Notes: a model not told the origin generated them from the sequence alone. Counted from the stretch's first letter, positions 11,134-21,492 are shown. The stretch is 27,439 nucleotides of DNA from CBDDRG01 sp965232975 (GCA_965232975.1 CBDDRG010000219.1:1-27439); one strand, 5' to 3'. Numbers and translations: made by a program.

Positions 11134-12906
11134 TCAATAGGTGCGGGCGGTGGGTTCGAACACGGCGCGGGTCTTGGGCGCGAAGTTGACCGCGCGCTTG
11201 CCGACGGTCTTCGTGTCCGGAAAATAAACCGAGTGGCACAGCCAGTTGCTGTCGTCGCGACTCGGGAAATCCTCGCGGGCATGGGCGCCGCGGCTCTCCT
11301 GGCGCACCTCGGCGGCGATCGCGGTGGCCTCGGCCACTGCCAGCAGGTTTTGCAGCTCCAGCGCTTCGATGCGCGCGGTGTTGAAGGCCTGGCTCTTGTC
11401 TTCGAGCTTGACCCCCTCGATGCGCGGGCGCAGTTCGGCCAGCTTGGCGATGCCGGTGCGCATGTAGTCGCCGCGGCGGCACACCCCGAAATAGTTCTGC
11501 ATGATGGTCTGCAATTCCTTGCGCAGGCCCGCCGAGGTCTCGCCGCTGGTGCTGGCGTTGATACGGTTGAGCCCGGCCATGGCGGCGTCGACGTCACTCG
11601 TCGAAGGGTCGCGCATCTCGATGCCCGCGCGCAGCGCCTGTTCGATGAACAGCCCAGACGCTCGGCCAAACACCACCAGATCGAGCAGCGAATTGCCGCC
11701 CAGCCGGTTGGCGCCGTGCACGGACACACAGGCCACTTCGCCGCAGGCGAACAGGCCGGGAATGACGATGTCGTTGCCGTTGGCGTCGACGGTGAGCGCC
11801 TGGCCGTGCACATTGGTCGGAATGCCGCCCATCATGTAGTGGCAGGTGGGCACCACGGGCACCGGTTCCTTGACCGGATCGGCGTGGGCGAAGGTTATGG
11901 ACAGCTCGCAGATGCCGGGCAGGCGGCTGTGCAACACTTCCTCACCCAGATGGTCCAGCTTCAGGTAGACGTGATCGCCGTCGGGACCGCAGCCGCGGCC
12001 TTCGAGAATTTCGAGGATCATCGAGCGGGCGACCACATCGCGACCGGCGAGATCCTTGGCGTTGGGCGCATAGCGCTCCATGAAGCGCTCGCCGTTCTTG
12101 TTGACCAGATAGCCGCCCTCGCCGCGACAGCCCTCGGTGACCAGCACGCCCGCACCGTGGATGCCGGTGGGGTGGAACTGCCACATCTCGATGTCCTGCA
12201 CCGGGTAGCCGGCGCGCAGCGCCATACCGACGCCGTCGCCGGTATTGATGTGGGCGTTGGTGGTGGACGCATAGATGCGCCCGGCGCCGCCGGTCGCGAA
12301 CACCGTGGCCTTGGCTTTGACGTAGACGGTTTCACCGGTCTCGATATTGATCGCGATAACACCGGCGACCACGCCATCCTGGTTCTTGACCAGATCGACG
12401 GCGAACCACTCGTTGAGGAACACTGTCTGGTTCTTCAGGTTGGTCTGGTAGAGCGTATGCAGTAGCGCGTGGCCGGTGCGGTCGGCCGCCGCGCAGGTGC
12501 GCGCGGCCTGGCCGCCGGCGCCGAAATCCTTCGACTGGCCGCCGAACGGGCGCTGATAAATGCGGCCGTTGTCGAAGCGCGAGAACGGCAGGCCCATGTG
12601 CTCCAGCTCGAACACGGCGGCCGGGCCGACCGAGCACATGTACTCGATGGCATCCTGGTCGCCGATGTAATCGGAGCCCTTGACGGTGTCGTACATGTGC
12701 CATTCCCAGTTGTCGTTGGGATCGGCGCTGCCGATGGCACAGGTGATGCCGCCCTGCGCGGACACGGTGTGGGAGCGGGTCGGGAACACCTTGGAGATGA
12801 CCGCCGTCCGGTAGCCCGACTGGGCCAGTTGCAGCGCGGCGCGCATGCCGGCGCCGCCGCCACCCACGATGACGCCGTCAAAGGACAGGGTGCGCAGTGT
12901 CGTCAT
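11134..12906 (-). CDS. sdhA: Succinate dehydrogenase flavoprotein subunit
   Basis: SdhA oxidises succinate to fumarate on a covalently bound FAD, at the cytoplasmic face of the membrane. The 590-residue protein begins MTTLRTLSFDGVIVGGGGAGMRAAL, the dinucleotide-binding fold. The histidine that takes the covalent FAD is His46 in TRSHTVSAQGG. The substrate region is seen in QFHPTGIHGAGVLVTEGCRGEGGYLVN, and the conserved HYMMGGIPTN block is intact. GGGGAAG lies 8 bases upstream of the ATG. The 55-bp gap from sdhD is made largely of short direct repeats, described separately. Confidence 0.98.
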   Translation of the reverse strand: MTTLRTLSFDGVIVGGGGAGMRAALQLAQSGYRTAVISKVFPTRSHTVSAQGGITCAIGSADPNDNWEWHMYDTVKGSDYIGDQDAIEYMCSVGPAAVFELEHMGLPFSRFDNGRIYQRPFGGQSKDFGAGGQAARTCAAADRTGHALLHTLYQTNLKNQTVFLNEWFAVDLVKNQDGVVAGVIAINIETGETVYVKAKATVFATGGAGRIYASTTNAHINTGDGVGMALRAGYPVQDIEMWQFHPTGIHGAGVLVTEGCRGEGGYLVNKNGERFMERYAPNAKDLAGRDVVARSMILEILEGRGCGPDGDHVYLKLDHLGEEVLHSRLPGICELSITFAHADPVKEPVPVVPTCHYMMGGIPTNVHGQALTVDANGNDIVIPGLFACGEVACVSVHGANRLGGNSLLDLVVFGRASGLFIEQALRAGIEMRDPSTSDVDAAMAGLNRINASTSGETSAGLRKELQTIMQNYFGVCRRGDYMRTGIAKLAELRPRIEGVKLEDKSQAFNTARIEALELQNLLAVAEATAIAAEVRQESRGAHAREDFPSRDDSNWLCHSVYFPDTKTVGKRAVNFAPKTRAVFEPTARTY

Positions 12907-12934
12907 CAGCTCAGCTTCCCCGCAATCAGCTTGC

Positions 12935-12976
12935 TCAAAATCAAAATCAGATGGCCCAGAGTCAGATGGCCCAGAG
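12935..12976. repeat. Short tandem duplications at the sdhD stop / sdhA leader
   Basis: A 15-bp unit TCAGATGGCCCAGAG occurs twice head to tail at 12947-12961 and 12962-12976, with no mismatch. The right-hand copy is the end of sdhD (codons for LWAI plus stop) and the left-hand copy lies just beyond the stop. Next to it, TCAAAA is repeated twice at 12935-12946. Together they make up most of the sdhD-sdhA spacer. Confidence 0.9.
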
Positions 12977-13333
12977 GATGTCGATCGCCCAGATCACATA
13001 GGCGAGGGTGACCGCGATCATGCCGAGCTGGCAGGCCACGCGCAGCACCGTCGCTTTCGGCCCCAGCAGGCGCACGGTGACATAGTCGGTGAGCACGGCC
13101 CACAGGCCGATCCAGGTGTGGGCGGCCAGCGCGAGTATGGTCAGCAGGCTGAACAGCTTCATCCAGAAGTGCTGGAACAGCCCGGTCCACTGGGTGTATT
13201 CAAGTTCGGAGTGGGTCAACAGATAGCCGACCATGAAGAACAGGTACGCTGCCATGACCACGGCGCTGACCCGCTGCACCAGCCAGTCGGACAGGCCGCT
13301 GCGGCCGAAACTGGTGACATTGGTTACCGCCAT
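12962..13333 (-). CDS. sdhD: Succinate dehydrogenase membrane anchor subunit D
   Basis: SdhD and SdhC anchor the enzyme in the inner membrane and form the quinone and heme b site. With the start at 13333 the protein is 123 residues, MAVTNVTSFGRSGLSDWLVQRV..., with three hydrophobic segments near residues 20-40, 58-80 and 98-122. His72 in AAHTWIGLW matches the heme ligand His71 of E. coli, and Asp83-Tyr84 match the quinone-site Asp82-Tyr83. GGGGGT lies 6 bases before this ATG, so I prefer it to the ATG two codons upstream at 13339. The open frame continues upstream to 13642 but that part is antisense-like noise over sdhC. The gene overlaps the sdhC stop by about 10 bases. Confidence 0.93.
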   Translation of the reverse strand: MAVTNVTSFGRSGLSDWLVQRVSAVVMAAYLFFMVGYLLTHSELEYTQWTGLFQHFWMKLFSLLTILALAAHTWIGLWAVLTDYVTVRLLGPKATVLRVACQLGMIAVTLAYVIWAIDILWAI

Positions 13334-13701
13334 AGCCATACCCCCGCCAGCGCAATCAGCACCGCTGCCGCCACCAGCACGATTTGGGCGCCGCGCGCAC
13401 CGCCCTCCAGACTCTCGCCGATACCGCAATCCATGATCAGGTGGCGGATGCCCGCGACCAAGTGGTATGCCAGCGCGGCCAGCATGCCCCAGATCACCAG
13501 TTGCCACAGGGGGTTGGTCAGCACAGCTTTTAGCGCCGCAAAGCTCTCCGCCGAGGTCAGGCTGGCATCCAGCATCCACAGCAGCACGCCGGTGACCCCG
13601 AACAGGGCGACCCCGGAGACGCGGTGGAGAATCGACACCCAAGCCATAATCGGCAGCTTCATGGTTCCGATATCGAGATTGACTGGTCGTTTATCGCTCA
13701 C
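13324..13701 (-). CDS. sdhC: Succinate dehydrogenase cytochrome b556 subunit
   Basis: SdhC is the other membrane anchor and supplies the second side of the quinone site. I place the start at the GTG at 13701, giving 125 residues beginning (M)SDKRPVNLDIGTMKLP, which matches the usual family start and the 129 residues of E. coli. GGTGG lies 5 bases upstream. A TTG or ATG further up (13755 or 13743) would add MPHRAPCGAELVVQ, which is not family-like. SILHRVSG (Ser23, Arg27) contributes to the quinone site, and His80 in AYHLVAGIRH corresponds to heme ligand His84 of E. coli. Three membrane helices are visible. It is the first gene of the operon. Confidence 0.93.
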   Translation of the reverse strand: MSDKRPVNLDIGTMKLPIMAWVSILHRVSGVALFGVTGVLLWMLDASLTSAESFAALKAVLTNPLWQLVIWGMLAALAYHLVAGIRHLIMDCGIGESLEGGARGAQIVLVAAAVLIALAGVWLWR

Positions 13702-13706
13702 TTGAA

Positions 13707-13711
13707 CCACC
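13707..13711 (-). promoter_or_regulatory. Ribosome binding site deciding the sdhC GTG start
   Basis: The minus strand reads GGTGG, five bases, then GTG. This supports the GTG start of sdhC over the upstream TTG and ATG codons, which lack a comparable Shine-Dalgarno sequence. Confidence 0.6.
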
Positions 13712-13818
13712 AATTCGGCCCCGCAGGGCGCGCGATGAGGCATAAAAAACGGCAACCCGTAGCAGCACTGCTCGCTGAGTCACCGACGGTCGGGACGGCC
13801 TTCGTTTGAATGCGCCGC

Positions 13819-13847
13819 ATTATAAAAGCACCGGGCGCCAATTACAA
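13819..13847 (-). promoter_or_regulatory. sigma70-type promoter of the sdh-suc-glcB operon
   Basis: On the minus strand a -35 TTGTAA (13842-13847) is followed after exactly 17 bp by a perfect -10 TATAAT (13819-13824). Transcription would begin near 13812 and leave an untranslated leader of about 110 bases before the sdhC GTG. It is the only strong promoter I can see for the ten-gene operon. Confidence 0.75.
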
Positions 13848-13959
13848 ACCACCACCGCCGGCAGTGCATCGGCTCGGCACGATAACTGGCCGATGCGGCC
13901 CATATCCGGCGATTTCGCCGCCGTACGCCGGTGTTTTGGCGACATTGCGGCGGGCGAAA

Positions 13960-13987
13960 TTGACAATCGGGACGCGGTGGCGATAGG
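13960..13987 (+). promoter_or_regulatory. Candidate gltA promoter
   Basis: A perfect -35 hexamer TTGACA (13960-13965) is followed after 16 bp by GATAGG (13982-13987), a weak -10. The start would be near 13994, leaving a leader of about 90 bases. The strong -35 and weak -10 would fit an activator-dependent promoter, but that is inference. Confidence 0.45.
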
Positions 13988-13996
13988 CTTCCGCTG

Positions 13997-14026
13997 CCAA
14001 TTTGTGGGGGAGCAATTTGTGGGGAA
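13997..14026. repeat. 15-bp imperfect tandem repeat in the gltA leader
   Basis: Two 15-bp units (13997-14011 and 14012-14026) share 13 of 15 bases; the 12-base core CAATTTGTGGGG is identical in both copies. The repeat lies between the candidate gltA promoter and its ribosome binding site, so it would be transcribed in the leader. It could be a protein-binding repeat in DNA or RNA, or a simple replication-slippage product. Confidence 0.75.
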
Positions 14027-14084
14027 GATTGCTGTACTCCTGCCGCTATGAGCTTTAGCAGAATCACGAGTCCAGGAGAGCCCC

Positions 14085-15377
14085 ATGACGATCAAGAAAG
14101 CCGTGCTGACCATTGAGGGCTACGCCACCCCGATCGAACTGCCCGTGCGCTCCGGCAGCCTCGGTCAGGATGTCATCGATGTCGGCGCGCTGACCAACCA
14201 CAATTATTTCACCTTCGATCCCGGCTTTACGTCAACCGCCTCGTGCGAATCCAAAATTACCTATATCGACGGCGACAAGGGCATTTTGTTGCACCGGGGC
14301 TATCCGATCGAAGAACTTGCTGAAAAATCGGATTATCTGGAAACCTGCTTTCTACTGCTCAACGGCGAGCTGCCCAACGCCACCGAGAAAGCCGAGTTTG
14401 AAAAGATCATCCGCACCCACACCATGGTCAACCGCTCCATCGAGCAGTTCCTGTCGGGCTTCCGCTACGACGCCCACCCGATGGCGATCATGTGCGGCGT
14501 GGTCGGCGCACTGTCGTCGTTCTACCACGACTCCATCGACATCAATAACCCGACCCACCGCATGATCACCGCGCACCGGCTGATCGCGAAGATGCCGACG
14601 CTGGCGGCGATGTGCCACAAGCACTTTATCGGCCAGCCCTATATGTACCCGGACAACAGCCTGGGCTACGCCGAGAACTTCCTGCACATGATGTTCGGCA
14701 CGCCCTGCGACCGCTCCCGGGTCAGTCCGGTGCTCGCCAAGGCCATGGATCTGTTGTTTTTGCTGCACGCCGACCATGAGCAGAACGCCTCGACCTCGAC
14801 GGTGCGCCTGGCCGGCTCATCGGGCGCGAATCCCTTCTCCTGTATCGCGGCGGGCATCGCCGCACTCTGGGGGCCGTCCCACGGCGGCGCCAACCAGGCG
14901 GTGCTGGAGCAGCTCACCGAAATCGGCAGCGAAAAAAACATCGACAAATTCGTCAAGCGCGCCAAGGACAAGAACGATCCGTTCCGGCTGATGGGCTTCG
15001 GCCACCGCGTCTACAAGAACTTCGATCCGCGCGCCAAGGTGATGAAGCTGGCCTGCGACGCCGTGCTCGCCGAACTCGGCATGGAGCACGATCCGCTGCT
15101 CAGAATTGCCAAGCGCCTGGAGCAGATCGCGCTCGAAGACGACTATTTCATCAGCAAAAAGCTGTACCCGAACGTCGATTTCTACTCGGGCATCATCATG
15201 AAGGCCATCGGCATCCCGAACGAAATGTTCACGGTGATCTTCGCCACCGGTCGCACCGTCGGCTGGATCGCCCAGTGGAACGAGATGATCAGCAATCCCT
15301 ACCGCATCGGCCGCCCGCGCCAGCTCTACACCGGCCACGACCGCCGCGCGATCCTCCCGCTCGACGCGCGGGGCTGA
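14085..15377 (+). CDS. gltA: Citrate synthase (type II)
   Basis: Citrate synthase condenses oxaloacetate with acetyl-CoA and begins the TCA cycle. The 430-residue protein (E. coli 427) has the N-terminal domain typical of the hexameric, NADH-sensitive type II enzymes of Gram-negative bacteria. Active-site residues are seen as His266 in GPSHGGAN, His307 in GFGHRVYKNFDPRA and Asp365 in NVDFYSGI, matching His264, His305 and Asp362 of E. coli. AGGAGAG (14074-14080) lies 4 bases before the ATG. The gene is divergent from sdhC and ends one base short of the convergent ygiQ stop. Confidence 0.98.
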   Translation: MTIKKAVLTIEGYATPIELPVRSGSLGQDVIDVGALTNHNYFTFDPGFTSTASCESKITYIDGDKGILLHRGYPIEELAEKSDYLETCFLLLNGELPNATEKAEFEKIIRTHTMVNRSIEQFLSGFRYDAHPMAIMCGVVGALSSFYHDSIDINNPTHRMITAHRLIAKMPTLAAMCHKHFIGQPYMYPDNSLGYAENFLHMMFGTPCDRSRVSPVLAKAMDLLFLLHADHEQNASTSTVRLAGSSGANPFSCIAAGIAALWGPSHGGANQAVLEQLTEIGSEKNIDKFVKRAKDKNDPFRLMGFGHRVYKNFDPRAKVMKLACDAVLAELGMEHDPLLRIAKRLEQIALEDDYFISKKLYPNVDFYSGIIMKAIGIPNEMFTVIFATGRTVGWIAQWNEMISNPYRIGRPRQLYTGHDRRAILPLDARG

Positions 15378-15378
15378 T

Positions 15379-17622
<2,244 letters not shown>

Positions 17623-17665
17623 GAGTATTCGCCAGCAGGCGCCGGCGGGTCGGGGAAGGCCGGCG

Positions 17666-17671
17666 ATTATA
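17666..17671 (-). promoter_or_regulatory. Candidate -10 element of the ygiQ promoter
   Basis: A perfect TATAAT is read on the minus strand 43 bases before the ygiQ ATG. The bases at the expected -35 distance (GGCGGG) do not match the consensus, so this is a promoter candidate on the -10 alone. Confidence 0.45.
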
Positions 17672-17723
17672 CGCCGTCGCGCGTGCCGCCCGCCGGTGCG
17701 CGTGCGAATTCCCGTCGCAGCGC

Positions 17724-17752
17724 TTGTGAGCGGGGTTGGATTTGGTTCTAAT
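17724..17752 (+). promoter_or_regulatory. sigma70-type promoter of lolCDE
   Basis: TTGTGA (17724-17729), a 17-bp spacer and TCTAAT (17747-17752) form a good promoter. The expected transcription start, about 7 bases after the -10, falls on or next to the lolC ATG at 17759, so the message could be leaderless. No Shine-Dalgarno sequence precedes that ATG. Confidence 0.6.
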
Positions 17753-17758
17753 CCGCCG

Positions 17759-18991
17759 ATGATTGCGAACCTACCGCTGTTTATCGGCCTGCGTTACATA
17801 TTCAGCAAAAGCCGCGAGGGGTTCGTTTCTTTCGTTTCGCTGTTCTCGTTCTGCGCCATGGCCCTGGGCGTGATGACGCTGATTCTGGTGCTGTCGGTGA
17901 TGAACGGCTTTGATCGCGAAATCAAAACCCGCATGCTGCTGGTGATCCCCCACGCCACCTTCACCCGCGCGGACGGCATTGCCGATTGGCAGGCGCTGAG
18001 CCGCGCGCTGACTGCCGACCCCGGGGTGATCGCCGCCCAGCCCTTTATCGACGGCACCGCCATGCTCACCCGCGGCGACCGCTATGCGGCGATCAGCCTG
18101 CAGGGTATCGACCCCGCGCAGGCCGGCGCGCTGGCAACCCACATGCGCGCAGGCGCCATCGACCAGCTAACGCCCGGCAGCTATGCCGTGGTGCTGGGCC
18201 GCTTTCTCGCCGAGAAACTGGACGCTGGCGTCGGCGATACCCTGGTGCTGACGCTGCCCGAAGTGTCCGTCACGCCGGCCGGCATCTTTCCCCGCGTCAA
18301 ACGCCTGCGGGTGACCGGCGTTTTTCAGGTGGGCGCCCAGGCCGACAGTGGCATCGCCTTTATCAACATTCGGGATGCCGGCAAGCTCATGCGCATGGGC
18401 GACCGGGTGCGCGGACTGCGTTTGACGTTCGCCGACCCGCTGGCGCTGCCCGGTATCGAGCGGATGCGGGCGGCGTGGGCCGGCAGCGGCGAGCTGACCA
18501 CCTGGCAGGAGAGCCTGAGCACGTTGTTTCGTGCCATCCGCATGGAAAAAACCGTGGTTGGCGTGCTGCTCGCGGTCATCGTCGGCGTCGCCGCCTTCAA
18601 TATCGTCGCCAGCCTGGTGCTGATGGTGAACGACAAGCGGCGGGATATCGCCGTGCTGCGCACGCTGGGCGCCAGCGGCGGCACGGTGGCGCAGATCTTC
18701 CGCGTACAGGGGGGCGTCATCGGCGTCGCCGGCGTCATTCTGGGCGCGGCGCTGGGCTGTCTGCTGGCGGTGAATGTGGGCACAATCCTGGCGTGGCTCG
18801 AGCAGATCGGCGGGTTTTACCTGTTCGACCCCGAACTCTATTTCATCACCCGCCTGCCATCGCAGCTACAGTGGTTCGACGTCCTGGGGGTGTGCGTGCT
18901 GGGTATTCTGCTCAGCCTGTTGGCGACCCTCTATCCGGCTTGGCGCAGCAGCCAGGTGCAGCCCGCCGAGGCCCTGCGCTATGACCATTGA
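17759..18991 (+). CDS. lolC: Lipoprotein-releasing ABC transporter permease LolC
   Basis: LolC, LolE and two LolD subunits extract mature lipoproteins from the inner membrane and pass them to the periplasmic chaperone LolA. I start the 410-residue protein at MIANLPLFIGLRYIFSKSREGFVSFVSLFS, which is family-like; the frame is open further upstream but that part is not. One membrane helix lies near residues 22-48 (ending LSVMNGFDREIKTR), followed by a periplasmic domain of about 220 residues, then three C-terminal helices with the FtsX-type domain and the end AWRSSQVQPAEALRYDH. The E. coli protein has 399 residues. It overlaps lolD by 11 bases. Confidence 0.95.
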   Translation: MIANLPLFIGLRYIFSKSREGFVSFVSLFSFCAMALGVMTLILVLSVMNGFDREIKTRMLLVIPHATFTRADGIADWQALSRALTADPGVIAAQPFIDGTAMLTRGDRYAAISLQGIDPAQAGALATHMRAGAIDQLTPGSYAVVLGRFLAEKLDAGVGDTLVLTLPEVSVTPAGIFPRVKRLRVTGVFQVGAQADSGIAFINIRDAGKLMRMGDRVRGLRLTFADPLALPGIERMRAAWAGSGELTTWQESLSTLFRAIRMEKTVVGVLLAVIVGVAAFNIVASLVLMVNDKRRDIAVLRTLGASGGTVAQIFRVQGGVIGVAGVILGAALGCLLAVNVGTILAWLEQIGGFYLFDPELYFITRLPSQLQWFDVLGVCVLGILLSLLATLYPAWRSSQVQPAEALRYDH

Positions 18992-19700
18992 CGTGCCGGG
19001 CAGCGGCCGCGATCCGGCAATCCCGGCGCTGGTGTGTCGCGGCCTGCACAAGAGTTATCAACAGGGGCCGGAAGTGGTCGAGGTGCTGCGCGGTGTCGAG
19101 CTCAGCATCGCCGCGGGGGAAAAAGTCGCGATCATCGGCGCCTCCGGCTCGGGCAAATCGACGCTACTCAACATGCTCGGCGGCCTCGACGACCCGACGC
19201 GCGGCCAGGTGCTGGTCGGCGGGCGCGATCTGGGCCCGCTGTCGGAGTCCGCGCGCGCCCGCTGGCGCAACCGGCAGCTCGGCTTCGTCTACCAGTTCCA
19301 CCATCTGCTTGGCGAGTTCAGCGCTCTCGAAAACGTCGCCATGCCCCTGCTCATCGGCGGCACGCCGGTGGCGGTCGCCAGTCGACGGGCGCTGGAGTTG
19401 CTGACTCAGGTCGGCCTCGCCGCGCGCGCGCGCCACAAGCCGGGGGCGCTGTCGGGCGGCGAGCGCCAGCGCGTTGCCGTCGCGCGCGCGCTGGCCGCCC
19501 ACCCCGCCTGCGTGTTGATGGACGAGCCCACCGGCAACCTCGACCCCACCACCGCGGCGATCGTGTTGAACCTGCTGCTGGCGCTGAACCAGCGCCTCGG
19601 CATCAGCTTCGTGGTCGTCACCCACGACCCCGGGGTCGCGCGCCGCATGGATCGCGTGGTCGCCCTCGACCAGGGTGTGTTGACGCCGGTTGCGCTGTGA
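18981..19700 (+). CDS. lolD: Lipoprotein-releasing ABC transporter ATPase LolD
   Basis: LolD is the ATPase that powers lipoprotein release by LolCE. The 239-residue protein shows Walker A GASGSGKST (53-61), Q-loop Gln105 within the LolD-typical FVYQFHHLLGEFSALENVAMP region, signature LSGGERQ (158-164), Walker B CVLMDEP (177-183) and switch His215. The ATG at 18981 lies inside the last codons of lolC, and its TGA overlaps the GTG of lolE in GTGA, so all three genes are probably translationally coupled. Confidence 0.97.
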   Translation: MTIDVPGSGRDPAIPALVCRGLHKSYQQGPEVVEVLRGVELSIAAGEKVAIIGASGSGKSTLLNMLGGLDDPTRGQVLVGGRDLGPLSESARARWRNRQLGFVYQFHHLLGEFSALENVAMPLLIGGTPVAVASRRALELLTQVGLAARARHKPGALSGGERQRVAVARALAAHPACVLMDEPTGNLDPTTAAIVLNLLLALNQRLGISFVVVTHDPGVARRMDRVVALDQGVLTPVAL

Positions 19701-20926
19701 GGGTGCCCTACCCGGTAATGGTTGGGCTGCGCTTTTTTACCGCGGGCAGCACCAATCGGCTGGCGTCGTTTATTTCCATGCTGGCGATTTCCGGCCTGGT
19801 GCTCGGCGTCGCGCTGCTCATCATGGTGCTCGCAGTGATGAATGGCTTCGACCGCGAGATGCGCACGCGGGTGCTCGGCGTGGTGCCCCACCTGCACATC
19901 TACGCGCGCGCCGGCATCGCCGACTGGGAGGCGCTGGCGACGACCCTGCTCGCCCAGCCGGGGGTGGAGGAGGCGGTGCCGATCACCGCGGTCGCCGGCA
20001 TGTTGAATTTTCGCGGCAAAGTGCAGGCGGTAGAGTTGCAGGGCGTGCTGCCGACGCGCCCGGGCGCCGCCCTCGGCCGGTTGCTCGGCGGCGAACTCGC
20101 GCACCTCGGCGACGATCAGGTGCTGCTGTCGAGCGGCATCGCCGCCAATCTCGGCGTCGCCCGCGGCGACCGGTTGACGCTGATCGCGCCGCGCAGCGGC
20201 CGCGGTGGCCAGGCACTGGCGCCGACGCTGCGCGCGCTGCAAGTGGCCGACATCGCCGACACCCACACCGCGCTCGACACTACCCTGGCGCTGGCCACGC
20301 TGGCGACGGCCAATGCCATTCTCGGCCTGCCCGCGGGCTCGGCGCAGGGCCTGCGGCTGATGGCGGAGGATCTGTTTGCCGCCCGCGAGCTCGGCTATGC
20401 CCTGATTGCCCGCCTCGGCCGCGGCTACCAGTTCAGCGACTGGGTGCAGACCCAGGGCAACCTGTATCAGGCGGTGCAGATGTCGCGCAAATTGGTGGGC
20501 CTGGTGGTGTTCCTGATCATCGCCGTCGCGGTGTTCAATGTGGTCGCGATTCTGGTGATGACGGTGGTGGAGAAGCGCCCCGCCATCGCCATTCTTAAAA
20601 CCCAAGGTGCCAGCAATGGCGAGATCGTCGCGATCTTCCTGGTGCAGGGCGCGCTGATCGGGCTGTTGGGATCCGGATTGGGCGCGCTGCTGGGGGTGCT
20701 CGGCGCCCTCGGCATCGCCGATATCGTCCAGGGCATCGAGCATGGGTTGGGCTTCCGCCTGCTCAACGTCGCGGTCTACCCCATCGACTATGTGCCCGCC
20801 GACCTGCGCTCTGCCGACGTCGCCACCGTGGTGTTGGTCGCGCTGGGGTTGAATTTTCTCGCCACGCTCTATCCCGCCTGGCGGGCGGCGCGGGTGCGGC
20901 CGGCGCGCGTGCTCAGTTGCGAATGA
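19697..20926 (+). CDS. lolE: Lipoprotein-releasing ABC transporter permease LolE
   Basis: LolE is the second, non-identical permease of the LolCDE complex and in E. coli it is the subunit that binds the lipoprotein. I choose the GTG at 19697, which overlaps the lolD stop (GTGA) and gives 409 residues starting (M)RVPYPVMVGLRFFTAGSTNRLASFISMLA; an ATG at 19718 is a possible later start. The topology equals LolC: one N-terminal helix near residues 25-50 with VLAVMNGFDREMRTR, a periplasmic domain, and three C-terminal helices with LKTQGASNGEIVAIFLVQG and YPAWRAARVRPARVLSCE. Two distinct permeases point to a LolCDE rather than a LolF-type system. It converges on the DUF2062 gene with an 18-bp gap. 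Confidence 0.94.
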   Translation: MRVPYPVMVGLRFFTAGSTNRLASFISMLAISGLVLGVALLIMVLAVMNGFDREMRTRVLGVVPHLHIYARAGIADWEALATTLLAQPGVEEAVPITAVAGMLNFRGKVQAVELQGVLPTRPGAALGRLLGGELAHLGDDQVLLSSGIAANLGVARGDRLTLIAPRSGRGGQALAPTLRALQVADIADTHTALDTTLALATLATANAILGLPAGSAQGLRLMAEDLFAARELGYALIARLGRGYQFSDWVQTQGNLYQAVQMSRKLVGLVVFLIIAVAVFNVVAILVMTVVEKRPAIAILKTQGASNGEIVAIFLVQGALIGLLGSGLGALLGVLGALGIADIVQGIEHGLGFRLLNVAVYPIDYVPADLRSADVATVVLVALGLNFLATLYPAWRAARVRPARVLSCE

Positions 20927-20944
20927 GCGCGGTGCCGGGTGCGA

Positions 20945-21466
20945 TCAGTCGCCCCGGCGTCGGCGCTGGCGCGCGCGCCAGGCGCTCTGCACCTGCCAGC
21001 GCCAGCACAGGCGCACGGCGATATAGCCCAGTGCGCCCAGGGTGAGGCCGGTGGCGAGGCTGCCGATGACGACCGGCACCAACACCGCGTCGCCCTGCTG
21101 GACAAACCAGTCCCAGCTCAGCTCAAAGGCTACGCGGGTGGCGTCCCGGCCCAACAGGCGCTGGCCGACCTTGTAGACCAGCACCAACTGGGGGGTCAGC
21201 GTGAAGGGGTTGCTGATGAACACCAGCAGCACCGCAATCGGCAGATTGCAGCGCACCAGGATGGCGATCAACCCGGCCACCACGAAATGGCCGGGGAGCG
21301 GCACAAAGGCACAGAACAGCCCGACGAAGACCGCCATCGATACCGAGCGCCGGTGCAGGTGGAACAGATTCGGGTTGTCGACCAAGGGGCCGAGCCAGCG
21401 CAGGGATTTGTGTTTGGTCAGGCGGTCAGGGTGGGGTAGCCAGCGGCGCAGGAATCGTCTGGGCAT
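20945..21466 (-). CDS. DUF2062 membrane protein, copy 1
   Basis: The 173-residue protein belongs to the DUF2062 family of small membrane proteins with no established function. It shows a basic amino terminus (MPRRFLRRWLP), the family block LVDNPNLFHLHRRSVSMAVFVGLFCAFVPLPGH, RCNLPIAVLLVFISNPFTLTP, a further hydrophobic pair near residues 125-150, and a basic tail (WRARQRRRRGD). Three to four membrane segments are likely. It lies in tandem with a close paralogue upstream (21546-22061), with a matching promoter segment. DUF2062 genes next to lolCDE are, from memory, common in Pseudomonas. No clear Shine-Dalgarno sequence precedes the ATG. Confidence 0.88.
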   Translation of the reverse strand: MPRRFLRRWLPHPDRLTKHKSLRWLGPLVDNPNLFHLHRRSVSMAVFVGLFCAFVPLPGHFVVAGLIAILVRCNLPIAVLLVFISNPFTLTPQLVLVYKVGQRLLGRDATRVAFELSWDWFVQQGDAVLVPVVIGSLATGLTLGALGYIAVRLCWRWQVQSAWRARQRRRRGD

Positions 21467-21492
21467 GGGGAGCGTCGGGTCGGAGACCGCGC

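Larger units (their letters stand above)
13702..14084. other. Divergent control region between sdhC and gltA
   Basis: These 383 bp hold no convincing gene. They contain the sdhC promoter on the minus strand, a candidate gltA promoter on the plus strand, a 15-bp imperfect tandem repeat in the gltA leader, and the ribosome binding sites of both genes. The arrangement of citrate synthase divergent from the succinate dehydrogenase operon is shared with E. coli and Pseudomonas, and suggests joint control of entry into and flow through the TCA cycle. I do not see a CRP, ArcA or other operator that I could name with confidence. Confidence 0.7.

Noticed and set aside
12962..13642. Extended 226-codon form of sdhD.
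   Set aside because: The first hundred residues are an out-of-frame reading of sdhC, and the family-like protein starts at 13333 or 13339.
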